Positions 1-7,759 of a DNA stretch of 64,000 nt are shown here, piece by piece. Under the pieces are notes generated by a model. That model was not told where the DNA came from and did not search any database. It saw only the letters and a list, made by a program, of their open reading frames with translations. Within the stretch, counting starts at the first letter, position 1, and each line of letters begins with the position of its first letter. The position numbers were made by a program, and so were the translations under genes. Source of the stretch: Bradyrhizobium sp. (GTDB lineage Bacteria; Pseudomonadota; Alphaproteobacteria; Rhizobiales; Xanthobacteraceae); the NCBI RefSeq assembly GCF_016213215.1, contig NZ_JACRAW010000025.1, positions 62,001-126,000 on the forward strand. The letters run 5' to 3'.

Positions 1-63
1 ACGGGCTCTCGACGGTTCAGAAAGTTCGGCGACAAACTGAAGACAACAATGATGAGGAGCCCC

Positions 64-846
64 ATGGCGCGCAGGCTGATCGACATTTCCGTGCCGCTGC
101 AAAACGACGTGCAGGCCGATCCGCCAGGCAATCACCCGACCATCCAGTATGTCGATCACCAGCAGGGGCTGCCGCGCATGCTGCAGTTCTTCGACGGCCT
201 AAAGGCCGATGATCTGCCCGAGGGGCAAGGCTGGGCGGTCGAGCAGGTGTCGCTTTCCACACACAACGGCACGCATCTGGACGCACCCTGGCACTTTCAC
301 CCGACCATGAACCGCGGCGAACGCGCTTGGACGATCGACGAAGTGCCGCTCGAGTGGTGCATGCAGCCGGGAGTCAAACTCGACTTCCGCCATTTGCCGG
401 ATGGGTACGTGGCGACCGCGGGAGACGTGAAAGACGAGCTCACGCGTATCGGACACACGCTTTCGCCGCTCGAAATCGTCGTGGTCAACACCAGTGCCGG
501 CGCCAAATACGGCGGACCCGACTACGTCAATTCCGGCTGCGGCATGGGCTATGAAGCGACCATGTATCTGCTCGAACGCGGCGTGCGACTGACTGGCACC
601 GACGGCTGGAGTTGGGACGCGCCGTTTGTCTATACGGCAAAAAGATATGCGGACACCAGAGATGCGAGTCTAATCTGGGAGGGCCACAAGGCGGGCCGTC
701 ACATCGGATATTGTCATCTCGAGAAGCTGCACAACCTCGAGCAGCTGCCCTCAGTTGGATTCACCGTGTGTTGTTTTCCGGTCAAGATCGAACGTGCCTC
801 GGCTGGCTGGACGCGCGCCGTCGCCATCCTCGATAGCTTGCGATGA
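64..846 (+). CDS. Cyclase-family metal-dependent hydrolase (kynurenine formamidase-like)
   Basis: A 260-residue protein of the cyclase family (PF04199 type), whose fold includes bacterial kynurenine formamidase KynB and isatin hydrolase. The family signature HNGTHLDAPWH lies at residues 67-77; His71, Asp73 and His77 correspond to metal ligands in characterised members, so an active metal-dependent hydrolase of a small amide, lactone or cyclic imide is expected. No tryptophan-catabolism gene is adjacent and the substrate cannot be named. An in-frame ATG at 49 would add five residues, but GAGGAG at 54-59 sits four bases before the ATG at 64, so I prefer 64. The gene stands alone: the next gene is on the other strand and converges on it. 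The family call is secure; the substrate is not. Confidence 0.85.
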   Translation: MARRLIDISVPLQNDVQADPPGNHPTIQYVDHQQGLPRMLQFFDGLKADDLPEGQGWAVEQVSLSTHNGTHLDAPWHFHPTMNRGERAWTIDEVPLEWCMQPGVKLDFRHLPDGYVATAGDVKDELTRIGHTLSPLEIVVVNTSAGAKYGGPDYVNSGCGMGYEATMYLLERGVRLTGTDGWSWDAPFVYTAKRYADTRDASLIWEGHKAGRHIGYCHLEKLHNLEQLPSVGFTVCCFPVKIERASAGWTRAVAILDSLR

Positions 847-1004
847 GCTATCCACTTGAGTTGCGACGTCGTGAGGGAATTTGCAGAACAGTTTGCTTGC
901 CGAGATCATCCGTATCGTTGCGATAATCTTTCGCTGGAATCCGACATCTGGGACGGCGACGCCTGGCGATTTGCCGCGAGTCCGGTGCCGGCCATCTCTA
1001 AAGA

Positions 1005-1730
1005 TTATTCGGTGTCCGCGCCACTTTCAGCCAGGTCGCGCAGCGATTCGGCGTTCAGGACGACAATGGCGCCGTGCTCGAGGCGAACCCAATTGCGCGC
1101 GGACCAGGCCCGCAACTGCTTGTTGATGCTTTCGCGCGTCATGCCGACCATCTCGCTAATCTCCTGCTGCGTGATCGCGATCGTCCCGCGGCCGGAGTCC
1201 AGCTTGTGTTTCTCGGTCAGGCCGAGCAGCGCGCTGGCGAGCCGGGCTGGCAGATTCTGAAGAATGACTTGCTCGACCTGCTGGCTGGTCCAGCGCAGTC
1301 GCGCACACAACAATTCGATGAATTTCATGGCCAGCGCCGGCTGGCTACGCACGAACGGAAGGAAATCCCGACGGTCGATAATGTAGACTTCACAGTTGGT
1401 GTTCGCCGTGGCATCCGCCGTCCGTGGCGCTCCGTCGAGGACGGCGATCTCCCCAAAGATCTCGCCGGGACCGATCAGATTGAGGATTGCGCTGCGGCCG
1501 TGGGGAGAGGAGGAAGAGATCTTCACCGTGCCCGAGATGACCGCAAAGAGACTGTTGCCGGGGTCTCCCTTGGCAGCGATCGTCGACCCACGCTTGAAGG
1601 TGGTGTGCTTGGCGTAGCGACAAAGCTGATCGAGCGCCTCGGGCTCAAGATCAGAGAAGATCGGGTGCTTGCGCAGTACCGACAATTTGCTGCCCGATGA
1701 ACGGGCACCTCCCGTCTTGTCCTGGGGCAC
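1005..1730 (-). CDS. Crp/Fnr-family transcriptional regulator without FNR-type cysteines
   Basis: A cyclic-nucleotide-binding-type sensor domain (with GDPGNSLFAVISGTVKI and the turn GEIFGEIAVLDGAPRTADA) is followed by a C-terminal winged helix with the recognition segment QQEISEMVGMTRESINKQL. The N-terminal half lacks the clustered cysteines of oxygen-sensing FNR, so it probably belongs to the Crp-like branch that responds to a small ligand or to none. The open frame continues to a TTG at 1796, but a GAGGAG nine bases before the GTG at 1730 makes that the better start, giving about 241 residues. It lies next to a second Crp/Fnr-family gene at 2069-2782, on the same strand but separated by about 340 bases that hold a tiny gene. 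The effector and the targets are unknown. Confidence 0.85.
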   Translation of the reverse strand: MPQDKTGGARSSGSKLSVLRKHPIFSDLEPEALDQLCRYAKHTTFKRGSTIAAKGDPGNSLFAVISGTVKISSSSPHGRSAILNLIGPGEIFGEIAVLDGAPRTADATANTNCEVYIIDRRDFLPFVRSQPALAMKFIELLCARLRWTSQQVEQVILQNLPARLASALLGLTEKHKLDSGRGTIAITQQEISEMVGMTRESINKQLRAWSARNWVRLEHGAIVVLNAESLRDLAESGADTE

Positions 1731-1886
1731 GCCGCAATGCTCCTCAGACTGCAAGGTATCTAGTTCCTCCCTAGTCAACAGCAGCGGGCTTTTCAACTGG
1801 AAAGGAGATTGACAATTTTAGACGGGCAAGGCGGGCGGCGTCTGCAAGCCCGCAGCCAAAGGCTGCGCCGTCACCGACAACGCGCC

Positions 1887-1967
1887 TCAAGATTGTACGT
1901 TGGGGAGCGCAAAGGCCACAACTCCCGTTACGACGGCAATGGTGACCAACAATGCATCAGCAGGCAT
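1887..1967 (-). CDS. Tiny single-pass membrane protein (26 residues)
   Basis: A 26-codon frame with a strong ribosome binding site (GGGAGGGG four bases before ATG). The peptide begins MPADALLVTIAVVTGVVAF, which is almost entirely one hydrophobic helix, and ends LPNVQS. Nothing else fills the gap between the two Crp-family genes. The site TTGATCTGGGTCCG at 2021-2034, centred about 60 bases upstream of the start, has a perfect left FNR/FixK half and a degenerate right half. That spacing is close to the one seen at the intact boxes in this window, so low-oxygen control is possible but weakly supported. Support for the gene rests on the binding site and the membrane-helix composition. Confidence 0.5.
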   Translation of the reverse strand: MPADALLVTIAVVTGVVAFALPNVQS

Positions 1968-2068
1968 GCGGCCCCTCCCTTGAAATTCAGGGCATCATCG
2001 GGTGCATCAGACAGCCATCGTTGATCTGGGTCCGGGAAAGCATCCTCCGGCCTTCCCCCAGGATACTT

Positions 2069-2782
2069 CTAGGCTGCGGCCAAGGCCTCGGCCCGCGCCA
2101 GATCCAGGAAGCTGATACCGCCCGGAATGATCTCGATGATGCGGTCGCGCTCGAGCTTGGTAAAGGTGCGGCTGACCGTCTCGATGGTCAGACCGAGAAA
2201 ATCGGCGATGTCCTGCCGACTCATGGGCAGCGGCACGGTATTCGATGGCCCGTACAGCAGGATAAGCCTTTCGCGCCAGCAGAGCAGGAATGTAGCAACT
2301 TTTTCCTCTGCGGAGCGACGCCCGAGCAGGACCATGTGATCCCTCGCCTGGCTCAGTTCCCGAATCGCAAGCTCGTTGATGCGACGTAACAGGTGCGGCT
2401 TTTCCTCGATAAAGCGAGCGAATGCAGCTTTGGGAAACTGGCAAACGATGACAGGTCCAATCGCATCGGCGGAGAAGTTGTGTCGGCCCGAAATGTTCAT
2501 CCCCAGGAAATCGCCGGGCAGGGCGAAGCCTACGATCTGCCTGCGTCCGTCGGGCAGCAGCTTGTAAAGCCGCATCACTCCATCAAGAACATTGTAGAAG
2601 GAGGACGTTAGTTCTTCTTCGGAAAAGATGGTCTCGCAGGGCGCGAACGCCACATGCCGTCCCAAATGCTCGAAATCGCGCACTTCGTTCGCGTCAAGCG
2701 ATGCGCAGACGCTGAATTTGCGGACCGAGCAATCACTGCAGATATGCCCATTCGGCTCGACCGCGACTAAAGAATGCTTCAT
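2069..2782 (-). CDS. FNR/FixK1-type oxygen-responsive regulator with four cluster cysteines
   Basis: A 237-residue Crp/Fnr-family activator. Cys15, Cys18 and Cys26 (C-X2-C-X7-C) and a central Cys114 in the segment VIVCQFPKAAF match the four [4Fe-4S] ligands of FNR, so the protein should be active without oxygen and disassemble in air, like FNR, FnrN, AadR or FixK1. The recognition helix contains ETVSR, the E-x-x-S-R motif that reads TTGAT half-sites. GGAG lies six bases before the ATG. An FNR box at 2865-2878 is centred about 90 bases upstream and is shared with the divergent cytochrome gene, so autoregulation is likely. Seven matching boxes occur in this window, which makes it a plausible local master regulator. 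It resembles FixK1/AadR, but I cannot assign orthology from sequence reading alone. Confidence 0.92.
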   Translation of the reverse strand: MKHSLVAVEPNGHICSDCSVRKFSVCASLDANEVRDFEHLGRHVAFAPCETIFSEEELTSSFYNVLDGVMRLYKLLPDGRRQIVGFALPGDFLGMNISGRHNFSADAIGPVIVCQFPKAAFARFIEEKPHLLRRINELAIRELSQARDHMVLLGRRSAEEKVATFLLCWRERLILLYGPSNTVPLPMSRQDIADFLGLTIETVSRTFTKLERDRIIEIIPGGISFLDLARAEALAAA

Positions 2783-2864
2783 CCACCACTCCAGCGGGGG
2801 CGCAGGCTACGTCGTTGTACGCGACCCCCACGGCTCGCATCTTACCCGAACGTTCAGATGGCAG

Positions 2865-2878
2865 TTGACTCAGATCAA
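2865..2878. promoter_or_regulatory. FNR/FixK box between the fnr-type gene and the cytochrome gene
   Basis: TTGAC-TCAG-ATCAA fits the TTGAT-N4-ATCAA consensus with one change. It is centred 63.5 bases before the cytochrome ATG at 2935. A centre at -41.5 would put transcription start near 2913, and TAAACT at 2900-2905 is a reasonable -10, so class II activation of the cytochrome is expected. For the regulator gene the box lies about 90 bases upstream of the start codon. Confidence 0.85.
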
Positions 2879-2934
2879 ACGGGGCGGGCCTTAGCGGCCT
2901 AAACTAACCTAATTATTCAAAAATCTGCCCGGTA

Positions 2935-3252
2935 ATGCTGCAATTCGTCCTTCGCCAGACCCTGATCGCCCTACTCCTGACCACGCCCGTCTTGGCAGCC
3001 TCCAAGGCCGAGCAGCGCGGCAAGGCCTTTGCAAGGGCCAACTGCGCTCGCTGCCACGCGATCGACCGGATATCCGGAAGTCCGCTCAAGACCGCCCCGC
3101 CGTTCCGAACCCTGCACCAGCGCTATCCTATCGAGACGCTTGGAGAGGCGCTTGCCGAGGGTATCTACGTCGGTCACGCCGAAATGCCAGCGTTCGAGCT
3201 GAACCCTGACCAGATCTACGACCTGTTGTCCTATCTGAAGACCCTTGAATGA
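2935..3252 (+). CDS. Small periplasmic c-type cytochrome (monohaem)
   Basis: A 105-residue protein with an N-terminal signal peptide ending near VLAAS (about residue 22), a single haem-attachment motif CARCH in the first third, and the likely axial methionine in GHAEMPAFEL. The final stretch QIYDLLSYLKTL is the usual C-terminal helix of class I cytochrome c. It should act as a periplasmic electron carrier, or as a subunit of an enzyme not encoded here. It is divergent from the FNR-type regulator and has an FNR box placed for class II activation, so expression at low oxygen is expected. The ribosome binding site is weak. The redox partner is unknown; the nearby denitrification and cbb3 genes that might have supplied one are absent from the window. 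Confidence 0.9.
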   Translation: MLQFVLRQTLIALLLTTPVLAASKAEQRGKAFARANCARCHAIDRISGSPLKTAPPFRTLHQRYPIETLGEALAEGIYVGHAEMPAFELNPDQIYDLLSYLKTLE

Positions 3253-3272
3253 CTGAGCCGATGGCGCCCGCC

Positions 3273-4376
3273 TCAGGCCGCTTGCACGGTCCAGCCGATC
3301 AATGTCTTCGCGATTCGGCCGAAAGCCGCATTGAAAGCTTCGACCGCCGAAGCCGGCTCGACCTTGTCCAGCTTTTGCCTCTCCTCAAACAGGCGCGAGG
3401 CGACGACCTTCCCGTTCTTGTCCACCAGCCTCGCCGACAGCACGACTTCCGCCGCTGGCGCGCCCTCGGTAGCGATTGCAAAGCGCCTGATGTCGAGCAG
3501 CAGCTGGTATTCGGCCTGGCCGACATCCGCCGCCCGCAAGGGCGCATGAGCAATATCGTAGTTCTCGAAACTGTCGATCAGACGGGCCTGCAACAGCTTC
3601 GGTATGCTGTCGGCCCAGAGAAAGTCGGCAAAGCCCGGGTAATCCTTGGCGGGAGCGAACAGCATCCGCTGTGTCTCCAGCATCGCTACCGCCGTGGGCT
3701 CTGGAATAGCCAATTGGCCCTTGAGGGTCTTGTTGGCAGGTCCGAGATCCTGCGGGGCGCGGAGGTCGTAGGTGACTTTCTGCGCCGGTGTCCCGCCACC
3801 TGTCATCTTTTCCAGACCAGCCACAATGCTGTCGAGCTTGCCAGTGTTGCGCGCGAGCCCCTCCGAGAAGGTCTTGAAATTGGCGATCGTGTCCTTGAGC
3901 GGCCCCGAATTCTCCTCAAGCACCGAATCGACCCGCCGCAATGCGTCGCGCGCCGCTTGGGTCATGCCCTGACCCGCGCTAGGCTCGGCGATCAAGGTCG
4001 GCATTTCGCCGGGTTTTGTCGATCCCGTTCCGCCCTCCAGCGCGATAACGGGAACGCCCGTGAGGCCCTGGAACTCCAGGCCCACCTTGGTATCGGCGCG
4101 TACCGGCGTGTTCCTCGCCACTGAGATCGTCGCACTGACGTAGCGGGGACTGTCCGGAACAAGGGAAAGCTCCGTCACCTCGCCTACGCGAATACCGTTA
4201 AACAGCACTCCGGCGCCGACCAGGAGGCCTGGCACGGGGCCCTGAAACTGCACGTGGTAGGCGGTGCGGGGCCCTAATCCTCCGGTGTTATTCAACCAGT
4301 AGACGAAGCCGAACACGGCGATGATCGCCGCCAAAACGAAGGCGCCGATGAGGACGTAAGGAGCGCGGGTTTCCAT
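3273..4376 (-). CDS. MCE/MlaD-type lipid-binding protein fused to an ABC_trans_aux (PqiC-like) domain
   Basis: A 367-residue protein anchored by one N-terminal membrane helix (about residues 8-28). An MCE domain follows, with the typical segment GAGVLFNGIRVGEVTEL (about 55-70) and LEFQGLTGVPVIALEGG. A coiled linker leads to a C-terminal domain of about 170 residues that resembles the lipoprotein PqiC/ABC_trans_aux family; this is normally a separate gene. It is the third gene of a permease-ATPase-MCE operon (start three bases after the ATPase stop). Known systems of this type move phospholipids between the inner and outer membranes. The fusion would put the periplasmic shuttle and the outer-membrane-side accessory in one chain. 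The MCE call is firm; the C-terminal family call is likely. Confidence 0.85.
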   Translation of the reverse strand: METRAPYVLIGAFVLAAIIAVFGFVYWLNNTGGLGPRTAYHVQFQGPVPGLLVGAGVLFNGIRVGEVTELSLVPDSPRYVSATISVARNTPVRADTKVGLEFQGLTGVPVIALEGGTGSTKPGEMPTLIAEPSAGQGMTQAARDALRRVDSVLEENSGPLKDTIANFKTFSEGLARNTGKLDSIVAGLEKMTGGGTPAQKVTYDLRAPQDLGPANKTLKGQLAIPEPTAVAMLETQRMLFAPAKDYPGFADFLWADSIPKLLQARLIDSFENYDIAHAPLRAADVGQAEYQLLLDIRRFAIATEGAPAAEVVLSARLVDKNGKVVASRLFEERQKLDKVEPASAVEAFNAAFGRIAKTLIGWTVQAA

Positions 4377-4379
4377 GTC

Positions 4380-5159
4380 TCAACTCGTCTGAGGTTGCAG
4401 CATTTGCGAGCGCTTGCCATGGAAATAGGCCCGCACCCAGGGATGCTCGGATTCAAGCAATTCGCTCATCGGACCGATCGCCACGATTTTTCCGTCAGCC
4501 AGCGCCGCAACGCGATCGCAGACCGTATTGAGACTCGCGAGGTCATGAGTGACCATGAACACGGTCAATCCGAGCGTCTTCTGCAACGTTTTGATCAACG
4601 CATCGAAGTCACCCGCGGCGATCGGGTCCAGGCCGGATGTCGGCTCGTCGAGAAAGACGATCGCCGGATCGAGCGCGAGCGAGCGCGCCAGCGCCACACG
4701 CTTTGTCATTCCGCCGGACAATTCGGCCGGATATTTGTCACCGTCCTCGGGTAGCAAGCCGACCATCTCAAGTTTTGCCGTGGCGATCTCGTCCATCAAT
4801 TCCTGCGAGGCCACTAGGTTCTCGCGTAGCGGAAACTGGATATTCTGCCGCACGGTCAACGACGAAAACAGTGCGCCCTGCTGAAACAGGATGCCCCACA
4901 TGCCCGCCGCGGCCTGGGTGCTGCGCTCGTGAGCACCACCGATCGCCTGCCCCATCACCTCAATCTCTCCGCTTCGCCGCGGAATGAGACCGATGATCGT
5001 GCGCATCAGCACCGATTTTCCGCCGCCCGATGCGCCTACAAGTCCGAGAATCTCACCCTTGCGGACATCTAGCGACAAGTTGTCGAGAACGATCTGCCGT
5101 CCGAAGCCGACGACAAGGTTGCGTACCCGAATTGCGATCTCGGAGTCGCCTTCCTGCAT
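4380..5159 (-). CDS. MlaF-like ABC transporter ATPase
   Basis: A 259-residue ABC ATPase. The Walker A is GASGGGKS, the signature is LSGGMTKRVALARSL, the Walker B is AIVFLDEPTSGLDP, and the switch His is in VFMVTHDLAS. The motif LSGGM in place of LSGGQ is typical of the MlaF/TtgA2 family that works with MCE proteins. It should energise the permease encoded by the preceding gene (5162-6298), with only two bases between them. No membrane segment is seen, so it is a cytoplasmic subunit. The operon order permease, ATPase, MCE protein supports transport of membrane lipids or hydrophobic compounds. Confidence 0.92.
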   Translation of the reverse strand: MQEGDSEIAIRVRNLVVGFGRQIVLDNLSLDVRKGEILGLVGASGGGKSVLMRTIIGLIPRRSGEIEVMGQAIGGAHERSTQAAAGMWGILFQQGALFSSLTVRQNIQFPLRENLVASQELMDEIATAKLEMVGLLPEDGDKYPAELSGGMTKRVALARSLALDPAIVFLDEPTSGLDPIAAGDFDALIKTLQKTLGLTVFMVTHDLASLNTVCDRVAALADGKIVAIGPMSELLESEHPWVRAYFHGKRSQMLQPQTS

Positions 5160-5161
5160 TA

Positions 5162-6298
5162 CTACATTCCAATCGATGCAAAAAAGACGGCGAACAGCCC
5201 GTCAAGCACGATGACGAGGAAGATCGACTTTACCACCGACGTCGTCGTCTGCTTGCCGAGCGACTCGGCGCTGCCCTTGACGCGCAGGCCTTCGCTGCAG
5301 GCTACGATACCGATCACCAGCGCCATGAAGGGCGCCTTCAGAATTCCTACCTTGAAGTGGGCGACCGTTATGGCGTCGTGAACCCGGGCGATGTAGATCG
5401 CTGGTCCCATGTCACCATAGAATTGCGCAACAATGCCGCCGCCATAAAGTGCTGCTATCGAGCCAATGAAGGTGAGGATCGGCAGCGCAATAACTAAGGC
5501 GGTGATTCGCGGCAGAATCAGCACATCGATCGGGTCGAGACCCATGGTCGAAAGGGCATCGATCTCCTCGCGCATTTTCATCGAACCAAGCTCGGCGGTG
5601 TAGGCGCTGCCCGAACGGCCGGCGACCATGATCGCGACGATCAGAACCCCGAGTTCGCGCAGGACCAGGATGCCGACCATGTCCACGGTATAAGATTCGG
5701 CTCCGAATCTTCTGAAGTGGAAAAAGCCCTGTTGCGCGATAATCGCGCCGATCAGGAATGTAATCAGAGCAATTATCGGAATGGCCTGCCAGCCGATGCG
5801 GTAGAGCTGGTAGACCAGTGACGTCATCCGCAGCGTTTGCGGCCGGCGCAGCACGGCAACAATCGCCATAAACAGCGATCCCAGCATCTGCAGGAACACG
5901 GCAATGTCTTCCCTGGCGCTGACGGTGGACTGACCGATGTCGTTCAGCTTGGCAAAGATCGGACTCGGCGCGATTAAAGGCGGCGGGTTGTGCCGATTGA
6001 CCTGCCGCACCTCATCGATCAGACCAGCATAATTGTCGGCAACGCCGACGATTTCCGCAGAACGACCGGCGGATATCGCGCGCCGGGACAGCTTTTCGAT
6101 CAGCCAGGCTCCGAGCGTATCGAGTTCGCTGACCCCGGCTATATCGAGCCTCACGGACCTCGCCCGCGCCAGCTGCGCGGATACGCCGTCGGACAGCGCC
6201 TCCAGCTTGGCCACATTGGCCGCAATCCAGGACCCGGCCGGACGCAGTTCAAGCACATCTCCCGATGGGGTCGCCGCTAAGAAGGGTTCGGAGTTCAA
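5162..6298 (-). CDS. MlaE-like ABC permease with N-terminal STAS-like domain
   Basis: A 378-residue protein. The first 110 or so residues form a soluble STAS/anti-sigma-antagonist-like domain (with LDIAGVSELDTLGAWLIEKL). The rest is the MlaE permease domain with five or six membrane helices and the conserved segments ELGVLIVAIMVAGRSGSAY and MGLDPIDVLILPR. In E. coli the STAS protein MlaB is separate and binds the ATPase MlaF; here it seems to be fused to the permease, an arrangement known in Rhizobiales. The start is TTG at 6298, supported by GAGGAG seven bases upstream; no ATG is available near it. It is the first gene of the three-gene transporter operon. Confidence 0.9.
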   Translation of the reverse strand: MNSEPFLAATPSGDVLELRPAGSWIAANVAKLEALSDGVSAQLARARSVRLDIAGVSELDTLGAWLIEKLSRRAISAGRSAEIVGVADNYAGLIDEVRQVNRHNPPPLIAPSPIFAKLNDIGQSTVSAREDIAVFLQMLGSLFMAIVAVLRRPQTLRMTSLVYQLYRIGWQAIPIIALITFLIGAIIAQQGFFHFRRFGAESYTVDMVGILVLRELGVLIVAIMVAGRSGSAYTAELGSMKMREEIDALSTMGLDPIDVLILPRITALVIALPILTFIGSIAALYGGGIVAQFYGDMGPAIYIARVHDAITVAHFKVGILKAPFMALVIGIVACSEGLRVKGSAESLGKQTTTSVVKSIFLVIVLDGLFAVFFASIGM

Positions 6299-6395
6299 GG
6301 CCTTGCTCCTCTTCGGGCAGTCGATTCCAGATTAGTACAAATATTTCTATGTGTTGGCATGAGGGCTCAACGCAAATTACACCCGTTTCGCACTC

Positions 6396-6409
6396 TTGAG
6401 GCAAATCAA
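6396..6409. promoter_or_regulatory. FNR/FixK-type box upstream of the DUF883-like gene
   Basis: TTGAG-GCAA-ATCAA: the right half is perfect and the left half has one change. The centre is 61.5 bases before the ATG at 6464, nearly the same spacing as at the cytochrome gene. Relative to the transporter operon on the other strand it is about 100 bases upstream of the TTG start. Confidence 0.65.
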
Positions 6410-6463
6410 CAAAGATGCCTCGCGGGTGCCTAGGATTCTATACGGCAGTTGGGAGTATAATCC

Positions 6464-6739
6464 ATGTTCGACGCGGGCAGGTTGAGTGACGAACTGAAGG
6501 CCCTGAAGGTCGATGTATCCCGCCTCTTGGGCACGACCGGGGAAGAGGTTCCCGACATGTCCAAGAGCCGGGCCGACTCGCTCGCGGATCAAATCAAGAC
6601 GGCCCTCAACGAGCTTGGCGGGACGCTCAACGAGGAAGAAGATCTGCTCCGAGGGCTTATCGCCGAACGCCCGGTCGCCTCGCTTGCGTCAGCCTTTGCG
6701 CTCGGCGTCGTGGTCGGCTTCATGCTGAGGAGGAACTAG
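6464..6739 (+). CDS. DUF883/ElaB-YqjD-like small membrane-anchored protein
   Basis: A 91-residue protein: a polar, charged, helical N-terminal region of about 65 residues, then the segment RPVASLASAFALGVVVGFML and a closing RRN. This architecture (helical domain plus a C-terminal tail anchor with glycine-zipper and final arginines) is that of the DUF883 family, including E. coli YqjD and ElaB, which bind ribosomes at the membrane in stationary phase. GGGAG eight bases before the ATG supports the start. The next gene starts one base after its stop, and its own binding site lies inside the end of this gene. An FNR-type box sits upstream. The ribosome role is an analogy only. Confidence 0.75.
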   Translation: MFDAGRLSDELKALKVDVSRLLGTTGEEVPDMSKSRADSLADQIKTALNELGGTLNEEEDLLRGLIAERPVASLASAFALGVVVGFMLRRN

Positions 6740-6740
6740 C

Positions 6741-7247
6741 GTGGACCCGGAAAACGTCGTCAAACATCTGCGCGTACTCTGGCGCACGGACAGAATCATC
6801 GCCGACATCAGGCTGCGTCATTTACTGGTCGGGCTTGGACTGCGCGCGTTCGCCGCCCTGATCGCCACGTTCGGACTTTTGATGCTCGAGCTGGCGGCCT
6901 ATTTCGCGCTGGTCCAGATCTGGAGCGCCATGGCGGCCGCGGCTATCCTCGCCGCAATGAATTTCGCGATCGCAGCCATACTTTTCGTGATCGCGGGCAG
7001 GCCTCCTTCGGGCCGCGAGCTCGATCTGGCTAACGAAATCCACGGGGCGTCGGTTGACGCTCTGCAGGTCGAAGCACGCGCGTTGCAGTCGCAGGTGTCC
7101 GGCATCATTCACCACCCGCTGAACGGAATCCTGCCGTTGCTGATTACCCCACTGATTACCATCATCATCAAGAGCCTGAAGAAGCCGGCGGAAAGGGCAG
7201 CCGACCCGAATCATGTTGCGAGGGCAGCCGCATCCGACCAAAAGTAG
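6741..7247 (+). CDS. Phage-holin-family/Holin-X-like membrane protein
   Basis: A 168-residue protein with two adjacent hydrophobic helices (about residues 32-60 and 65-90) and a third near residues 125-145 (NGILPLLITPLITIIIKSL), separated by a charged helix. The start is GTG at 6741, backed by GAGGAGG at 6727-6733 within the end of the preceding gene, which indicates translational coupling. The layout resembles the holin-superfamily (PF07332) proteins often encoded beside DUF883-type genes in Rhizobiales. I see no lysis enzyme nearby, so a phage origin or lysis role is not supported. It is likely a membrane-stress or envelope protein of unknown function. Confidence 0.65.
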   Translation: MDPENVVKHLRVLWRTDRIIADIRLRHLLVGLGLRAFAALIATFGLLMLELAAYFALVQIWSAMAAAAILAAMNFAIAAILFVIAGRPPSGRELDLANEIHGASVDALQVEARALQSQVSGIIHHPLNGILPLLITPLITIIIKSLKKPAERAADPNHVARAAASDQK

Positions 7248-7286
7248 TTAGAACAAATAAGATTGCGAATGAGGAGCAATCCTGAA

Positions 7287-7697
7287 ATGCCCAACAAAAC
7301 CCCTAAGCCGATCCTAAACACGTCACTTCCAGCACACTTTCGACGGATAAGGATCGAGTTGGCGCGCGAGCACGGCCATCCCGAAGGCGATGCCGGCGTT
7401 GCCTATGTCCTTATTGCGCCGCTTGCGGCTGACGACCGCATCGACGCAGAGCTATGGCGGCAGCATCGCGAGGCATGCCGTGTGACCCGGTTGCGGCCGG
7501 GCGAAGGTGACGCGCATGGCCATCTCGTTCATCGTGGAGGTAACGGCTGGGCTTTCCACTACGATGCGGACGCCGATATGCCGGACGAGGTCGGCTTTCA
7601 TTTCGCTGACGAGCGCTTTGTGGCCGGCGAATACGTCTCGATCAACGAAGGCAAGAAACTGCACACCTACCGCGTGACTACAGTCTCGCGCCTTTGA
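7287..7697 (+). CDS. Conserved hypothetical protein, 136 residues
   Basis: A soluble protein that I do not recognise. GAGGAG at 7271-7276 is ten bases before the ATG at 7287 and makes it a better start than the in-frame TTG at 7263 or ATG at 7269. Features seen: a basic N-terminus, a middle rich in His and Asp (with GEGDAHGHLVHRGGNGWAF), and an end reading NEGKKLHTYRVTTVSRL that looks like the strands of a small beta domain. No membrane segment or signal peptide is present. It follows the membrane-protein pair with a 39-base gap and may be cotranscribed with it. Confidence 0.7.
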   Translation: MPNKTPKPILNTSLPAHFRRIRIELAREHGHPEGDAGVAYVLIAPLAADDRIDAELWRQHREACRVTRLRPGEGDAHGHLVHRGGNGWAFHYDADADMPDEVGFHFADERFVAGEYVSINEGKKLHTYRVTTVSRL

Positions 7698-7759
7698 GAC
7701 CAGCCCGGCTTTTTCGTCCCTTTGGGCTTCCTGCGCCTCAGGTCGGCTCCTCGGTGGCC

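Noticed and set aside
1809..1814. Perfect -35 TTGACA on the plus strand
   Set aside because: No suitable -10 and no plus-strand gene follows it, so a chance match is most likely.
2021..2034. FNR-type box TTGATCTGGGTCCG
   Set aside because: The right half is degenerate (TCCG instead of TCAA); mentioned only with the tiny gene at 1887-1967 and not counted among the boxes.
3249..4124. Long plus-strand open frame of 291 codons
   Set aside because: It is the antisense shadow of the MCE gene; it has no ribosome binding site and no recognisable domain.
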